Assembly: GCF_039542035.1 (NCBI RefSeq)
Contig: NZ_BAABHJ010000015.1
Location: 15,297 to 79,296, forward strand
DNA length: 64,000 nucleotides
From: Actinoallomurus liliacearum
Lineage (GTDB): Bacteria > Actinomycetota > Actinomycetes > Streptosporangiales > Streptosporangiaceae
Reading direction: 5' to 3'
Below the pieces are notes generated by a model. It had not been told where the DNA came from. It searched no databases and worked only from the letters and a program-made list of their open reading frames with translations. The position numbers and the translations under genes are program-made. Below, one piece after another: positions 33,570 to 42,088 of this stretch (positions are counted from its first letter, which is position 1; every line of letters begins with the position of its first letter).

Positions 33570-34024
33570 TCGGGCTCGTCTGGGCGCAGTCGGCGAACGG
33601 CGTCATCGGCCGCGACGGCACGCTGCCGTGGCACCTGCCGGAGGACATGAAGCACTTCCGCTCCCTGACCGCGGGCGCGGCCGTGCTCATGGGCCGCCGC
33701 ACCTGGGAGTCGCTGCCACCGCGGTTCCGGCCGCTGCCGGGCAGGCGCAATCTCGTGCTGTCGCGCACGCCGCAGGAGGGCGTGGACACGTTCCCCGACC
33801 TGCCACAGGCGCTCGCCGCGGTGTCCGGGGACGTGTGGGTGATCGGCGGCGCGGCGGTGTACCGGGCGGCGCTGCCGCTCGCGGACCGGATCGTGGTCAC
33901 CGAGATCCGGGAGTTGTTCGACGGCGACACGCACGCGCCCGACGTGGGGCGTTCGCCGGACTCCGTCGGGGCGTGGCAGGAGTCGTCGACCGGGCTGCAC
34001 TACCGGTTCCTGACCTGGGGCTGA
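33566..34024 (+). CDS. folA: Dihydrofolate reductase
   Basis: GTG 33566 overlaps the thyA stop by 4 bp; 152 residues. VWAQSANGVIGRDGTLPWHLPEDMKHFRSLT holds the substrate-binding acidic residue (PEDMKHF) and Met20-loop equivalents. LMGRRTWESLPPRFRPLPGRRNLVLSR and WVIGGAAVYRAALPLADRIVVTEI provide the NADPH-binding motifs. It regenerates tetrahydrofolate from the dihydrofolate made by ThyA. Confidence 0.96.
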   Translation: MIGLVWAQSANGVIGRDGTLPWHLPEDMKHFRSLTAGAAVLMGRRTWESLPPRFRPLPGRRNLVLSRTPQEGVDTFPDLPQALAAVSGDVWVIGGAAVYRAALPLADRIVVTEIRELFDGDTHAPDVGRSPDSVGAWQESSTGLHYRFLTWG

Positions 34025-34054
34025 GGCCGGCGACAGGCGGCGGCCGTCTTCCGG

Positions 34055-35674
34055 TCAGATCCGGCGGCCGTGGGCGGCGGCCTGCTCCTCCAGGGACCGC
34101 CGGGCGTCGCCGGTCAGCGGTTCGTACCGCAGGTCCCGGCCGGGCCGCCACCAGACCTCGCCGCCCCGCCACGCCTCCCGGTGCAGCGGCCGCTTGTCGA
34201 CCTTGTTGGTGGCGGTGAGCGGCATCGACGGGACGATCCGGACGAACCTCGGCGCCCACTTCGTGCCGAGGTCCGGCTGTTCCGCCAGGAACCTCGCGAA
34301 CGCCTCCGGCGCGAACGGGACGTCCAGCTCCAGGGCCGCCATCACCTGGTCGCCCGTACGAGGATCGGGCACCGGGTAGACCGCGCACATCACCACGGAC
34401 GGCCAGCGGGACAGGATCCGCTCCACCGGAGCGGCCGCGAAGTTCTCGCCGTCCACGCGGAGCCGGTCGCCGGCCCGGCCCGCGAAGTAGAAGAACCCGT
34501 CGGCGTCGCGGTAACCGAGGTCACCGCTCCAGAACACGCCGCCGCGCAGCCGCTCGGCCTCGGCGGCGGGGTTCCGGTAGTAGCCCTCGAAGGCGACGCC
34601 CCGGCCGACGATCTCCCCGATTGCCTCGTCGGGATTGCGCAGCCGGCCGTCCGGGCCGAAGCGCGCGCGGGGACACTCCTCGCCGGTCGCCGGGTCCGCG
34701 ACGGCGACGTCCGCGCCGCCGGACGGCCGGCCGAGCGCGTCGGGCGGGCTGTCGGGGGTCTTGCGGATGGAGATCGCGCCCTCGCTCGAACCGTACGACT
34801 CGATCAGCCGGCAGCCGAACCGCTCGGCGAACCCGGCCATGTCCCGGGCGGACGCCTCGGTGCCGAACGCCACGCGCAGGGGGTTGTCGGCGTCGTCGTC
34901 GCGTTCCGGAGTGGCCAGGACGTACGCGAGCGCGCGGCCGACGTAGTTGAAGTAGGTGACCCCGAACCGGCGTATGTCGGGCAGGAAGCCGGACGCGGAG
35001 AACCTGCGGCGCAGCGCGATGGTCGCGCCCGCGGCGGTCGCCAGCGCGATGTTCGCCATGAGGGTGTTGCCGTGGAACATGGGCATCGCGGCGTACGTCA
35101 CCGAGCCGGCCGTGATGTCGAAGGCCGGGGCCTGCCGGCCGATCGCGGCGAGTCGGCCCTGACCGCACACGACAGCCTTCGGCGCGCCGGTCGATCCTGA
35201 GGTGAACAGCAGGAGGAGGGGATCGCGGGCGCTCGGTTCGACCGCCCGCGCCGGCCCTGTCGCGGCGAGCCGCTCCGCGTAGGCGGGGCCGTCGACGAGC
35301 AGCACCCGCTCCGGCGGCACGCCGGTGTCCAGGCCGTCGAGCAGCGGGGCGTGGGCGGTGTCGGTGACGATGAACCGGCAGTCGGTGTGCCGGACGTCGT
35401 GGGCGAGCTCCGCGCCCCGCCGGGTCGGGTTGACGCCGACGAGGACCGAGCCGGCCAGGGCCGCCCCGCCGAGCCAGAACAGGTACTCCGGGACGTTGTC
35501 CAGCAGCACGCCGATGTGCGGCGGTCGATCTCCTCCGAGCAGGGCGTGGGCGAGCGCGGCGCGGCGGCGGCTCTGCCGCAGGACGTCGGCCCATGTGTAC
35601 CGCTCGTCCTCGAACAGCAGCCCGGTGCGGTCGTCACCGGCCCGGTCGAGCAGTAAGCGCGCGAACGTGTCCAT
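34055..35674 (-). CDS. AMP-dependent acyl-CoA synthetase (FadD17-like)
   Basis: The 539 residues of the ANL superfamily have P-loop LLLLFTSGSTGAPKAVV, IESYGSSEGAIS (A5 region), GVFWSGDLGYRDADGFFYFAGRAGDRLRVDGENFAAAPVE (A7/A8), and the catalytic lysine near the C-terminus in LTATNKVDKRPLH. The GENF hinge and overall pattern resemble mycobacterial FadD17. It activates a fatty or other carboxylic acid to its CoA thioester via an acyl-adenylate. It stands alone, convergent with folA, with no beta-oxidation genes nearby, so the substrate is unknown. Confidence 0.88.
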   Translation of the reverse strand: MDTFARLLLDRAGDDRTGLLFEDERYTWADVLRQSRRRAALAHALLGGDRPPHIGVLLDNVPEYLFWLGGAALAGSVLVGVNPTRRGAELAHDVRHTDCRFIVTDTAHAPLLDGLDTGVPPERVLLVDGPAYAERLAATGPARAVEPSARDPLLLLFTSGSTGAPKAVVCGQGRLAAIGRQAPAFDITAGSVTYAAMPMFHGNTLMANIALATAAGATIALRRRFSASGFLPDIRRFGVTYFNYVGRALAYVLATPERDDDADNPLRVAFGTEASARDMAGFAERFGCRLIESYGSSEGAISIRKTPDSPPDALGRPSGGADVAVADPATGEECPRARFGPDGRLRNPDEAIGEIVGRGVAFEGYYRNPAAEAERLRGGVFWSGDLGYRDADGFFYFAGRAGDRLRVDGENFAAAPVERILSRWPSVVMCAVYPVPDPRTGDQVMAALELDVPFAPEAFARFLAEQPDLGTKWAPRFVRIVPSMPLTATNKVDKRPLHREAWRGGEVWWRPGRDLRYEPLTGDARRSLEEQAAAHGRRI

Positions 35675-35828
35675 CCCGTCCTGTGTACCAAGCGATTGCT
35701 CGGAACGACAAGAGTGATCTCGGTCGCGCCCGGGAGCCCCGTTTCCGGCGACGCTGCAGGTCGGCGGGTCGGTGCGCGGCGCATCGTCGATTTGACGCTA
35801 TCCCGGTCGAATCGGCAGGATTAACCGC

Positions 35829-35924
35829 ATGAACAGCTTCCTCGTGACGCGCAGGCACATCGACCTGCTCCGCGTCACGTCGATGAGCTGTCGGCCGTGC
35901 TTCGGCCGCCCCGTCACGCACTGA
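35829..35924 (+). CDS. Cysteine-containing leader peptide of the downstream ABC transporter
   Basis: The 31 codons read MNSFLVTRRHIDLLRVTSMS, then CRPCFGRPVTH, and end 139 bp before the substrate-binding protein gene. The RRHIDLLRV-(x)-S-x-x-C pattern matches short leader peptides that, as I recall, recur in actinomycetes upstream of sulfur and cysteine transport/assimilation genes. Two Cys codons (TGT, TGC) lie near the end, as expected for ribosome-stalling attenuation. The mechanism is inferred from this similarity. Confidence 0.65.
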   Translation: MNSFLVTRRHIDLLRVTSMSCRPCFGRPVTH

Positions 35925-36063
35925 CCGGGCGCCTTCGCAGGCTCGGGACCCGACCCGAGCCGATCGTCGGGCCGTCCTGCCGACGTCCTTCCGCCGCTTC
36001 CGCGTCGCGGCACCCAACGACGCGGGCACACACGCGCATAACGCCCCCAAGAGGAGAACCCCC

Positions 36064-36933
36064 ATGCGTCCGTTGCGAGCCCTCGCAACCACCGCCGTCG
36101 CCGTCGTCGCCGCCAGTGCCCTGGCGGCGTGCGGCGGAGGCGGCTCGAAGGCGTCCGCCGACAACCCGTACAAGCTGATCCAGCCGGGCGTCCTGCGCAC
36201 GGCCACGCTGACCGACGCGCCGCCGAACGTCTACCTGAAGAACGGCAGGTTCACCGGCTACGACAACGATCTGCTGACCGCGGTCGCCGCCAAGATCGGG
36301 CTGAAGGTGCAGTTCGCCGGCACCGACTTCTCGGCCCTGCTGTCGCAGGTCGCCACGCACAAGTACGACGTCGGCAGCTCCTCGATCACCATCACCGAGG
36401 CCCGTAAGAAGACCGTCGCGTTCACCAACGGCTACGACTTCGGCTACTTCGGCCTCGACGTGCCGGCCGGCTCGCCCATCAAGGGCTTCGACCAGCTCAA
36501 GGGCAAGCGCGTGGTCGTCGTCCAGGGAACGGTCCAGGACGACTACGCCACCAAGCAGGGCCTCAACCCGGTCCGGGTGCCCGACTACAACGGCGCGCTC
36601 AACCAGCTGAAGAGCAAGACCGCCGACGCCTGGATCGCCCCGGCCGAGATCGGCGAGAAGACCGCCAAGGACAGCGGCGGCAAGGTCGTGGCCGCGGCGA
36701 AGCAGCTCGGGTCGACGCCGATGGCGTTCGCGGTCGCCAAGGACAACCCGAAGCTGCTCGAGGCGCTCAACAAGGGCCTCGACGAGGTCATCAAGGACGG
36801 CACCTGGACCAAGCTGCAGGAGGAGTACTACCCCGGCCGCCAGGTGCCCCAGGAGTTCAAGCCGGGCAGCGGCACGGTGACCTTCCCGCCGGTCCAGGCG
36901 TCGGGCGCGCCCGCCGCGTCGCCGTCGTCCTGA
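36064..36933 (+). CDS. Amino-acid ABC transporter substrate-binding lipoprotein
   Basis: The 289 residues have lipobox LAAC after a short signal peptide, then a polar cluster-3 (SBP_bac_3) fold: GVLRTATLTDAPPNVYLKNGRFTGYDNDLLTAVAAKIGLKVQFAG, YDVGSSSITITEARKKTVAFTNGYDFGYFGLDV, LKGKRVVVVQGTVQDDY. It delivers substrate to the permease encoded next. The cysteine leader upstream suggests cystine, cysteine or another sulfur amino acid as cargo; the ligand cannot be proven from the sequence. Confidence 0.9.
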   Translation: MRPLRALATTAVAVVAASALAACGGGGSKASADNPYKLIQPGVLRTATLTDAPPNVYLKNGRFTGYDNDLLTAVAAKIGLKVQFAGTDFSALLSQVATHKYDVGSSSITITEARKKTVAFTNGYDFGYFGLDVPAGSPIKGFDQLKGKRVVVVQGTVQDDYATKQGLNPVRVPDYNGALNQLKSKTADAWIAPAEIGEKTAKDSGGKVVAAAKQLGSTPMAFAVAKDNPKLLEALNKGLDEVIKDGTWTKLQEEYYPGRQVPQEFKPGSGTVTFPPVQASGAPAASPSS

Positions 36934-36979
36934 CCGGCCGACCGAACACTGACGCGCGCGGGCCGATGAGAGAGGGCCG

Positions 36980-37771
36980 ATGGACCAGCTGAGCACGTTG
37001 TGGGACACCTTCTTCAACTGGCAGTCCATGCGGCAGGCCCTGCCCGACATGCTCAAGACGGGCCTGCCGAACACGCTGATCCTCTCGGCCATCTCGGCGC
37101 TGATCGGCACGGTTCTCGGGATGCTGCTGGCCATGGCGGGCATCTCCCGGCACCGCTGGCTCCGGTGGCCCGCGCGCGTCTACACCGACATCTTCCGCGG
37201 CCTGCCCGCCGTGGTCACCATCCTGCTGATCGGCGTGGGCCTGTCGCAGATCGGGATGAAGGTCTGGGGGCCCAACCCGTACCCACTGGGCATCCTCGCC
37301 CTGTCGCTCATCGCGACCGCCTACATCGGGGAGATCTTCCGGTCCGGGATCCAGAGCGTCGACCCCGGTCAGGTCGAGGGGGCCCGCGCGCTGGGGTTCT
37401 CCCACTCGGCGGCCCTGGTGCTGGTGATCATCCCGCAGGGCATCCGGCGGGTGCTGCCCGCCTGGGTCAACCAGCTGATCGCGCTGATCAAGGACTCGAG
37501 CCTGGTCTACTTCCTCGGGCTTGCGGCCGGCCAGCGCGAGCTGTTCCGGATCGGGCAGGACGCCGCCGCGAACACCGGCAACGAGTCGGCGCTGCTGCTG
37601 GCCGGCATCGTCTACCTGGTGCTCACGGTGCCGCTGACCCACTTCGTGAACTTCGTCGACCACCGGCTCCGCCAGGGCCGCCGTACGAGGACCGGCCCGC
37701 CGGACGCCGACGAGACGCTTCTGATGGCCGGCGAGACCCCGCTTCCCGCGACCAGTGAGGGCGCAAAGTGA
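36980..37771 (+). CDS. Amino-acid ABC transporter permease
   Basis: The 263 residues are a HisM/GlnP-type permease with about five helices: MLKTGLPNTLILSAISALIGTVLGMLLAMAG, YTDIFRGLPAVVTILLIGVG, and the EAA loop AYIGEIFRSGIQSVDPGQVEGARALGFS, then QLIALIKDSSLVYFLGL. The only permease gene in the operon, it presumably works as a homodimer. The stop overlaps the GTG of the ATPase gene. Confidence 0.93.
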   Translation: MDQLSTLWDTFFNWQSMRQALPDMLKTGLPNTLILSAISALIGTVLGMLLAMAGISRHRWLRWPARVYTDIFRGLPAVVTILLIGVGLSQIGMKVWGPNPYPLGILALSLIATAYIGEIFRSGIQSVDPGQVEGARALGFSHSAALVLVIIPQGIRRVLPAWVNQLIALIKDSSLVYFLGLAAGQRELFRIGQDAAANTGNESALLLAGIVYLVLTVPLTHFVNFVDHRLRQGRRTRTGPPDADETLLMAGETPLPATSEGAK

Positions 37772-38520
37772 CCGAAGAGCAGCAGGAGACGTTCGCCTCA
37801 GTCAGTCTCGCCACCCGCGACATCCACCTGGCGTTCGGGAACAACCGGGTGCTGCGCGGCGTCGACCTCGACGTCGGCAAGGGCGAGACCGCCTGCGTCA
37901 TCGGTCCGTCGGGCTCGGGGAAGTCGACCTTCCTGCGGACGATCAACCGGTTGATCGAGCCCGACAAGGGCGACATCCTCCTCGACGGCGCCAGCGTGCT
38001 CGACCGCGACCCGGACCGGCTGCGGCAGCAGGTCGGCATGGTCTTCCAGCAGTTCAACCTGTTCCCGCACATGAACGTCCTGCGCAACCTCATGCTCCCG
38101 CTGCGCCGGATCCGCAAGCTGTCCGCCGACGAGGCCGAGCAGGTCGCCCGCGACCAACTGGAGCTCGTCGGGCTCGCCGACAAGGCCGGCTCCCGGCCGG
38201 GCCACCTGTCCGGCGGCCAGCAACAGCGGGTGGCGATCGCCCGCGCGCTGGCCATGCGGCCGCAGGTGATGCTGTTCGACGAGGCGACCTCGGCCCTCGA
38301 CCCCGAGCTGGTCAAGGGCGTCCTGAGCCTGATGGCCGACCTGTCGCGGCAGGGCATGACGATGGTCGTCGTCACGCACGAGATGGGCTTCGCCCGCGAG
38401 GCCTCCGACGTCGTAGCCTTCCTCGACCAGGGCGTCGCGGTAGAGACAGGTCCCCCGGACAAGATCTTCGAGTCCCCGGACAGCCCGAGACTCCGCCAGT
38501 TCCTCAGCGACGTCCTCTGA
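37768..38520 (+). CDS. Amino-acid ABC transporter ATP-binding protein
   Basis: The 250 residues are a GlnQ-type ATPase: Walker A GPSGSGKST, Q-loop VFQQFNLFPHMNVLRNLM, signature LSGGQQQRVAIARALAM, Walker B MLFDEATSALDPE, H-loop VVVTHE. It starts at GTG 37768 by 4-bp overlap with the permease gene and ends with a hairpin terminator at 38542, closing the three-gene transporter operon. Confidence 0.95.
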   Translation: MTEEQQETFASVSLATRDIHLAFGNNRVLRGVDLDVGKGETACVIGPSGSGKSTFLRTINRLIEPDKGDILLDGASVLDRDPDRLRQQVGMVFQQFNLFPHMNVLRNLMLPLRRIRKLSADEAEQVARDQLELVGLADKAGSRPGHLSGGQQQRVAIARALAMRPQVMLFDEATSALDPELVKGVLSLMADLSRQGMTMVVVTHEMGFAREASDVVAFLDQGVAVETGPPDKIFESPDSPRLRQFLSDVL

Positions 38521-38541
38521 CGCCGGCTCCGGAGGTTCCCC

Positions 38542-38576
38542 TGGCGATCGCCGCGCTGTAGCAGCGGCGATCGCCA
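38542..38576 (+). terminator. Terminator of the ABC-transporter operon
   Basis: Perfect 13-bp arms (38542-38554 and 38564-38576) with a 9-nt loop lie 22 bp after the ATPase stop. They may also serve the convergent gene ending at 38619. Confidence 0.7.
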
Positions 38577-38618
38577 ACGATCACCGTTTCGCGGTCTTGA
38601 CCGCCCCGCCGCGGCGAC

Positions 38619-39662
38619 TCAGGCGGGGATACGGAGGGATCGGCGGGAGAGGCGGGTGACCAGGTCGTGGTCGATGTCGTGGCCGAGGCCCGGCTGGGTG
38701 AGGGGGACGGCGACGACACCGCCGTGGGCGCGGACCGGCGGGGAGACGACGGCGGTCTGGGACGGGGTCTCGCTGACGTCGCTGGGCAGGTCGCAGCCGG
38801 GTAGCGCGGCCAGCGCGACGGCCGCCGCCTGACCGATGCCGAAGCCCGCCGCGCCGCCGCACCAGGCGTCCCAGCCGGACGCCAGGGCGCGGTCGTGGGC
38901 GCTGCGCGCGGCGGTGAGCCCGCCGAGGCGTGAGATCCGCAGGCCGAGCATCCGGCCCGCGCCCAGCGCGATCGCCGCGTCGACCGTGTCCAGGTCGGCG
39001 GGGTCCAGGCACACCGGGGTCTCGATCACCCGCTGCAGGCGGGCGTGGGCGGCCAGCTCGGCGCCGGCGAACGGCCGCTCGATCGCGAGGAGCCCATACG
39101 CGTCCAGCGCCTCCAGGGCGGCCAGGTGCGCCGCGTCCTCGGTGTAGGACTCCCCGGCGTCGGCCTGCAGGGCCAGCGCGGGGAACGCCTGGCGCACGGC
39201 GCGTACGGGCTCGATGTCCCAGCCGGGCTGCACGGCCAGCGTGACGCGGGCGTAGCCGGCGCTGACCAGCCGGTTCACGCGGGTCAGCAGCACGTCCAGC
39301 ATCGGTTCGGCGGTCAGCCGGGCACCGGCCACGATCGAGGTGCGGGTGCCGCCGAGGGCGTGCGCCAGCGGGGTGCCATGCCGGCGGCACCACAGGTCCC
39401 AGCAGGCGATGTCGATGGCGGAGGCGGCCGGGTGGCCGCCGAGGCCGCCGACACCCACGACCTCCTCCGGCAGCTCCCAGTCGAGGCCGAGGAGCGCCGG
39501 GCCGACACGCTCCTCGATGTCGGCCCAGCAGGCGTCGGACCCCGCGACCTCGCCCCAGCCGGTGGCGCCGTCCTGGTCACAGACCCGCACGATGATGCTC
39601 TCCGGCCGCCGGCCGTGAGGCATCGTCATGCGGTAGGCCTCGAACCCCTCGATGCGGGGCAT
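38619..39662 (-). CDS. Enolase-superfamily (MR/MLE, OSBS-like) protein lacking catalytic lysines
   Basis: The 347 residues have the N-terminal capping domain (TGWGEVAGSDACWADIEERVGPALLG) and barrel of o-succinylbenzoate synthase/N-acylamino acid racemase relatives (AIDIACWDLWCRRHGTPLAHALGG). Metal-ligand positions are D168 (LQADAGES), E195 (LLAIERPF) and D220 (CLDPADLD). The KxK motif reads RVTLAVQPGWD, with T141 and A143 in place of both lysines, and the opposite lysine is R242 (GLRISRLGG). A normal racemase or synthase mechanism is therefore unlikely. No menaquinone genes are adjacent. Confidence 0.75.
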   Translation of the reverse strand: MPRIEGFEAYRMTMPHGRRPESIIVRVCDQDGATGWGEVAGSDACWADIEERVGPALLGLDWELPEEVVGVGGLGGHPAASAIDIACWDLWCRRHGTPLAHALGGTRTSIVAGARLTAEPMLDVLLTRVNRLVSAGYARVTLAVQPGWDIEPVRAVRQAFPALALQADAGESYTEDAAHLAALEALDAYGLLAIERPFAGAELAAHARLQRVIETPVCLDPADLDTVDAAIALGAGRMLGLRISRLGGLTAARSAHDRALASGWDAWCGGAAGFGIGQAAAVALAALPGCDLPSDVSETPSQTAVVSPPVRAHGGVVAVPLTQPGLGHDIDHDLVTRLSRRSLRIPA

Positions 39663-39762
39663 GTCACCGTCCTCGCCTAGACATCACATCTATGATCCAC
39701 CCATCACGGGCATGCCCTGACGCCGGAGGCCGATGCCCGGGCCGCGTACGGGGATCGGCGGA

Positions 39763-41199
39763 TCACCAGCTGGCGTGGAGCGGCTTGCCCTCCGCGTAGC
39801 CCGAGGAGCTCTGCACGCCGACCACGGCGTACTCGTGGAGTTCCTCCAGCGTCCGGGCGCCCGCGTAGGTGCAGGCGCTGCGCAGGCCCGCGATGATCGT
39901 GTCGAGCAGGTCCTCGACGCCGGGGGACTGCGGGTCGATGTACATCCGCGACGTCGAGATGCCCTCCTCGAACAGCGCCTTGCGGGCGCGCTCGAAGGGG
40001 GAGTCGTCGGCGGTGCGGAGCCGGACGGCGCGGGCGGAGGCCATGCCGAAGCTCTCCTTGTACAGCCGTCCGTCGGCGGCGCGCTGGACGTCGCCGGGGG
40101 ACTCGTACGTCCCGGCGAACCACGAGCCGATCATGACGTTGGCGGCGCCCGCGGCGAGCGCGAGGGCCACGTCGCGCGGGTGGCGCACGCCGCCGTCGGC
40201 CCAGATGTGCCGGCCGAGCCGGCGCGCCTCGGCGGCGCACTCCAGGACCGCGGAGAACTGCGGGCGTCCCACGCCCGTCATCATCCGGGTGGTGCACATC
40301 GCACCGGGGCCGACGCCGACCTTTACGATGTCGGCGCCCGCCTCGACGAGGTCGCGGACACCCTCGGCGGTCACGACGTTGCCGGCCACGATCGGGACCC
40401 GCGGATCGAGCGCGCGGACGCGCCGCAGCGCGCCGAGCATCTTCTCCTGGTGCCCGTGCGCGGTGTCGATGACCAGGAGGTCCGCGCCGGCGTCGAGCAG
40501 CGCGCCGGCCTTCTCCTCGATGTCGCCGTTGACGCCGAGGGCGACGGCGACGCGCAGCCGGTCGTCCGCGTCGACGGCGGGCTGGTACAGCGTGGCGCGC
40601 AGCGCCCCGGTACGGGTGAGCACGCCCACGAGCAGGCCCTGCCCGTCGACGACCGGGGCGAGCCGGTAGCCGCGGGCGTGCAGCGTGTCGAACGCCTTCT
40701 GCGGGTCGATGTCGTCGGGGAGCGAGAGGACGTCGCGCGACATCACCTCGCGGAGCTGGGTGAACCGGTCGACGCCCATGCAGTCGCCCTCGGTGACGAC
40801 ACCGACCGGGCGGTCGTCCTCGACCACCACGACCGCGCCGTGCGCCCGCTTGTGCAGCAGGCCGAGGGCGGCGCCGATCGTGTCGCCCGGGCCGAGCTTG
40901 ATGGCGGTGTCGACGATGAGGTGGCGGGTCTTCACCCAGCGGACCACGTCGGCGACCACGTCGAGGGGGATGTCCTGGGGGATGACCGCCAGGCCGCCGC
41001 GCCGGGCGATCGTCTCGGCCATGCGTCGGCCGGAGACCGCCGTCATGTTCGCGACGACGATGGGGATCGTCGTACCGCTGCCGTCCGCGGTCGACAGGTC
41101 GACATCGAGACGGGACCCGACGTCCGAGCGTCGGGGGACCATGAAGACGTCGTTGTAGGTCAGGTCATGGGCCGGTCGCTCACCGTTCAGCAGGCGCAC
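39763..41199 (-). CDS. guaB1: GuaB1-family IMP dehydrogenase/GMP reductase with CBS domains
   Basis: The 478 residues begin with LTYNDVFMVPRRSDVGSRLDVDLST, followed by a two-CBS Bateman module (about 90-205: LLHKRAHGAVVVVEDDRPVGVVTEGD; DIDPQKAFDTLHARGYRLAPVVDGQG). The barrel shows GADLLVIDTAHGHQEKML, VPIVAGNVVTAEG and the catalytic loop VGPGAMCTTR with the active-site cysteine. FGMASARAV in place of the IMPDH pattern and the Bateman insertion mark the GuaB1 subgroup, shown in mycobacteria to be a GMP reductase. Role: purine salvage, GMP to IMP. It is monocistronic. Confidence 0.9.
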   Translation of the reverse strand: MRLLNGERPAHDLTYNDVFMVPRRSDVGSRLDVDLSTADGSGTTIPIVVANMTAVSGRRMAETIARRGGLAVIPQDIPLDVVADVVRWVKTRHLIVDTAIKLGPGDTIGAALGLLHKRAHGAVVVVEDDRPVGVVTEGDCMGVDRFTQLREVMSRDVLSLPDDIDPQKAFDTLHARGYRLAPVVDGQGLLVGVLTRTGALRATLYQPAVDADDRLRVAVALGVNGDIEEKAGALLDAGADLLVIDTAHGHQEKMLGALRRVRALDPRVPIVAGNVVTAEGVRDLVEAGADIVKVGVGPGAMCTTRMMTGVGRPQFSAVLECAAEARRLGRHIWADGGVRHPRDVALALAAGAANVMIGSWFAGTYESPGDVQRAADGRLYKESFGMASARAVRLRTADDSPFERARKALFEEGISTSRMYIDPQSPGVEDLLDTIIAGLRSACTYAGARTLEELHEYAVVGVQSSSGYAEGKPLHASW

Positions 41200-42088
41200 G
41201 TTCTTCTACACCGTCCGGAGCTCGGGGATCATCGGCACGAGGGAGGCCGCCGTCCATTGTCGGGGATACCCGGCAGTGCCCGGTTCAATGGGGATTGGGA
41301 AGCTGCAATGAGTGCTGACGAGTTCGGCGGGTCGGTGAGTGCCGAGGAGCGCGGCCGGTCAGTGGGTGCCGAGGAGCTCGGACACCTTGACGAGACGCCG
41401 TTTCCGGGCGCGCAGGCCACTGATGATCTTCGGGAGCGCGGCATGGGTCTCCGGCGCCGTGGGGTGCCGTTCAGGTGCGTGTGGCCGGGTACGTGCCGGT
41501 CGAGGATCGCGGGGGTCCGCCGACGCATTGGCTCGGGATGGCCTGCCCGCCCGGCCTCCACGACGTTCCCGGCCGGAAACTTTCCTGCCAGGGGCATTGA
41601 CCATCCGTCATTTACCCATGGAACACTTGACGTCTGAGCTGTCCCACCGCACTTTGCGGATCCGGCGCCGCCCCCGGTCCGGTGGCCGGGTGCGCGGGCC
41701 CGCACCCCCCGCTGAGAGGCATTGATGCAGTTCAGAGTCCTGCGTGCCACGCCGCCCCGGGCCGTGGCGAACCAGTGGACGCTTCCATCGCCCCCTGCAC
41801 ATGAGGAGATCGGACGTCGCCGAGCGCACCCGCCCGGCGCGCGTGTGACGAGCGTCGCGCGAATACCGGCGGAACTGGTACGCGAGTACTGGCGAGATGA
41901 TCCCGGACGTTGCCATGCCGTCGGATCGTGCCACGCGCCGAATTCGGCACCGACCACGCGCCTCACCGACACATTCGTGGTCCTTCAGCGAACAAACACG
42001 AACAACGCTTCGTTTTCGCGACGAACACGTCACTAATGAAATGATCATGCAAACAACTGCAGGACCATACATCCCCAGGAGGAACCCC
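41200..42088. other. Gene-poor intergenic region with a decayed fragment
   Basis: These 889 bp hold only the polysaccharide-deacetylase remnant (41359-41510) and the leader of the Lrp-type gene. Short frames here, including one at 41722-42036, show no family features. The stretch 41860-42070 is noticeably AT-richer and probably contains the Lrp gene promoter. Confidence 0.5.
41359..41510 (-). pseudogene. Fragment of a NodB-type polysaccharide deacetylase C-terminus
   Basis: In one frame the minus strand reads PTAPETHAALPKIISGLRARKRRLVKVSELLGTH then stop, very close to the usual C-terminal signature of polysaccharide deacetylases (ALPxIIxGLRARGYRxVxVSELLG). The expected preceding strand appears in another frame as AILDRHVPGHTHLN, so a frameshift lies between, near 41465. 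Nothing upstream resembles the rest of the NodB domain; this is a short relic. Confidence 0.6.

Noticed and set aside
39733..41637. 634-codon open frame opposite guaB1
   Set aside because: It mirrors the guaB1 codons, shows no conserved domain, and crosses the gene-poor region; not a gene.
41722..42036. 104-residue ORF before the Lrp-type gene
   Set aside because: No Shine-Dalgarno, unusual composition, no family similarity, and it overlaps the AT-rich promoter region of the regulator.
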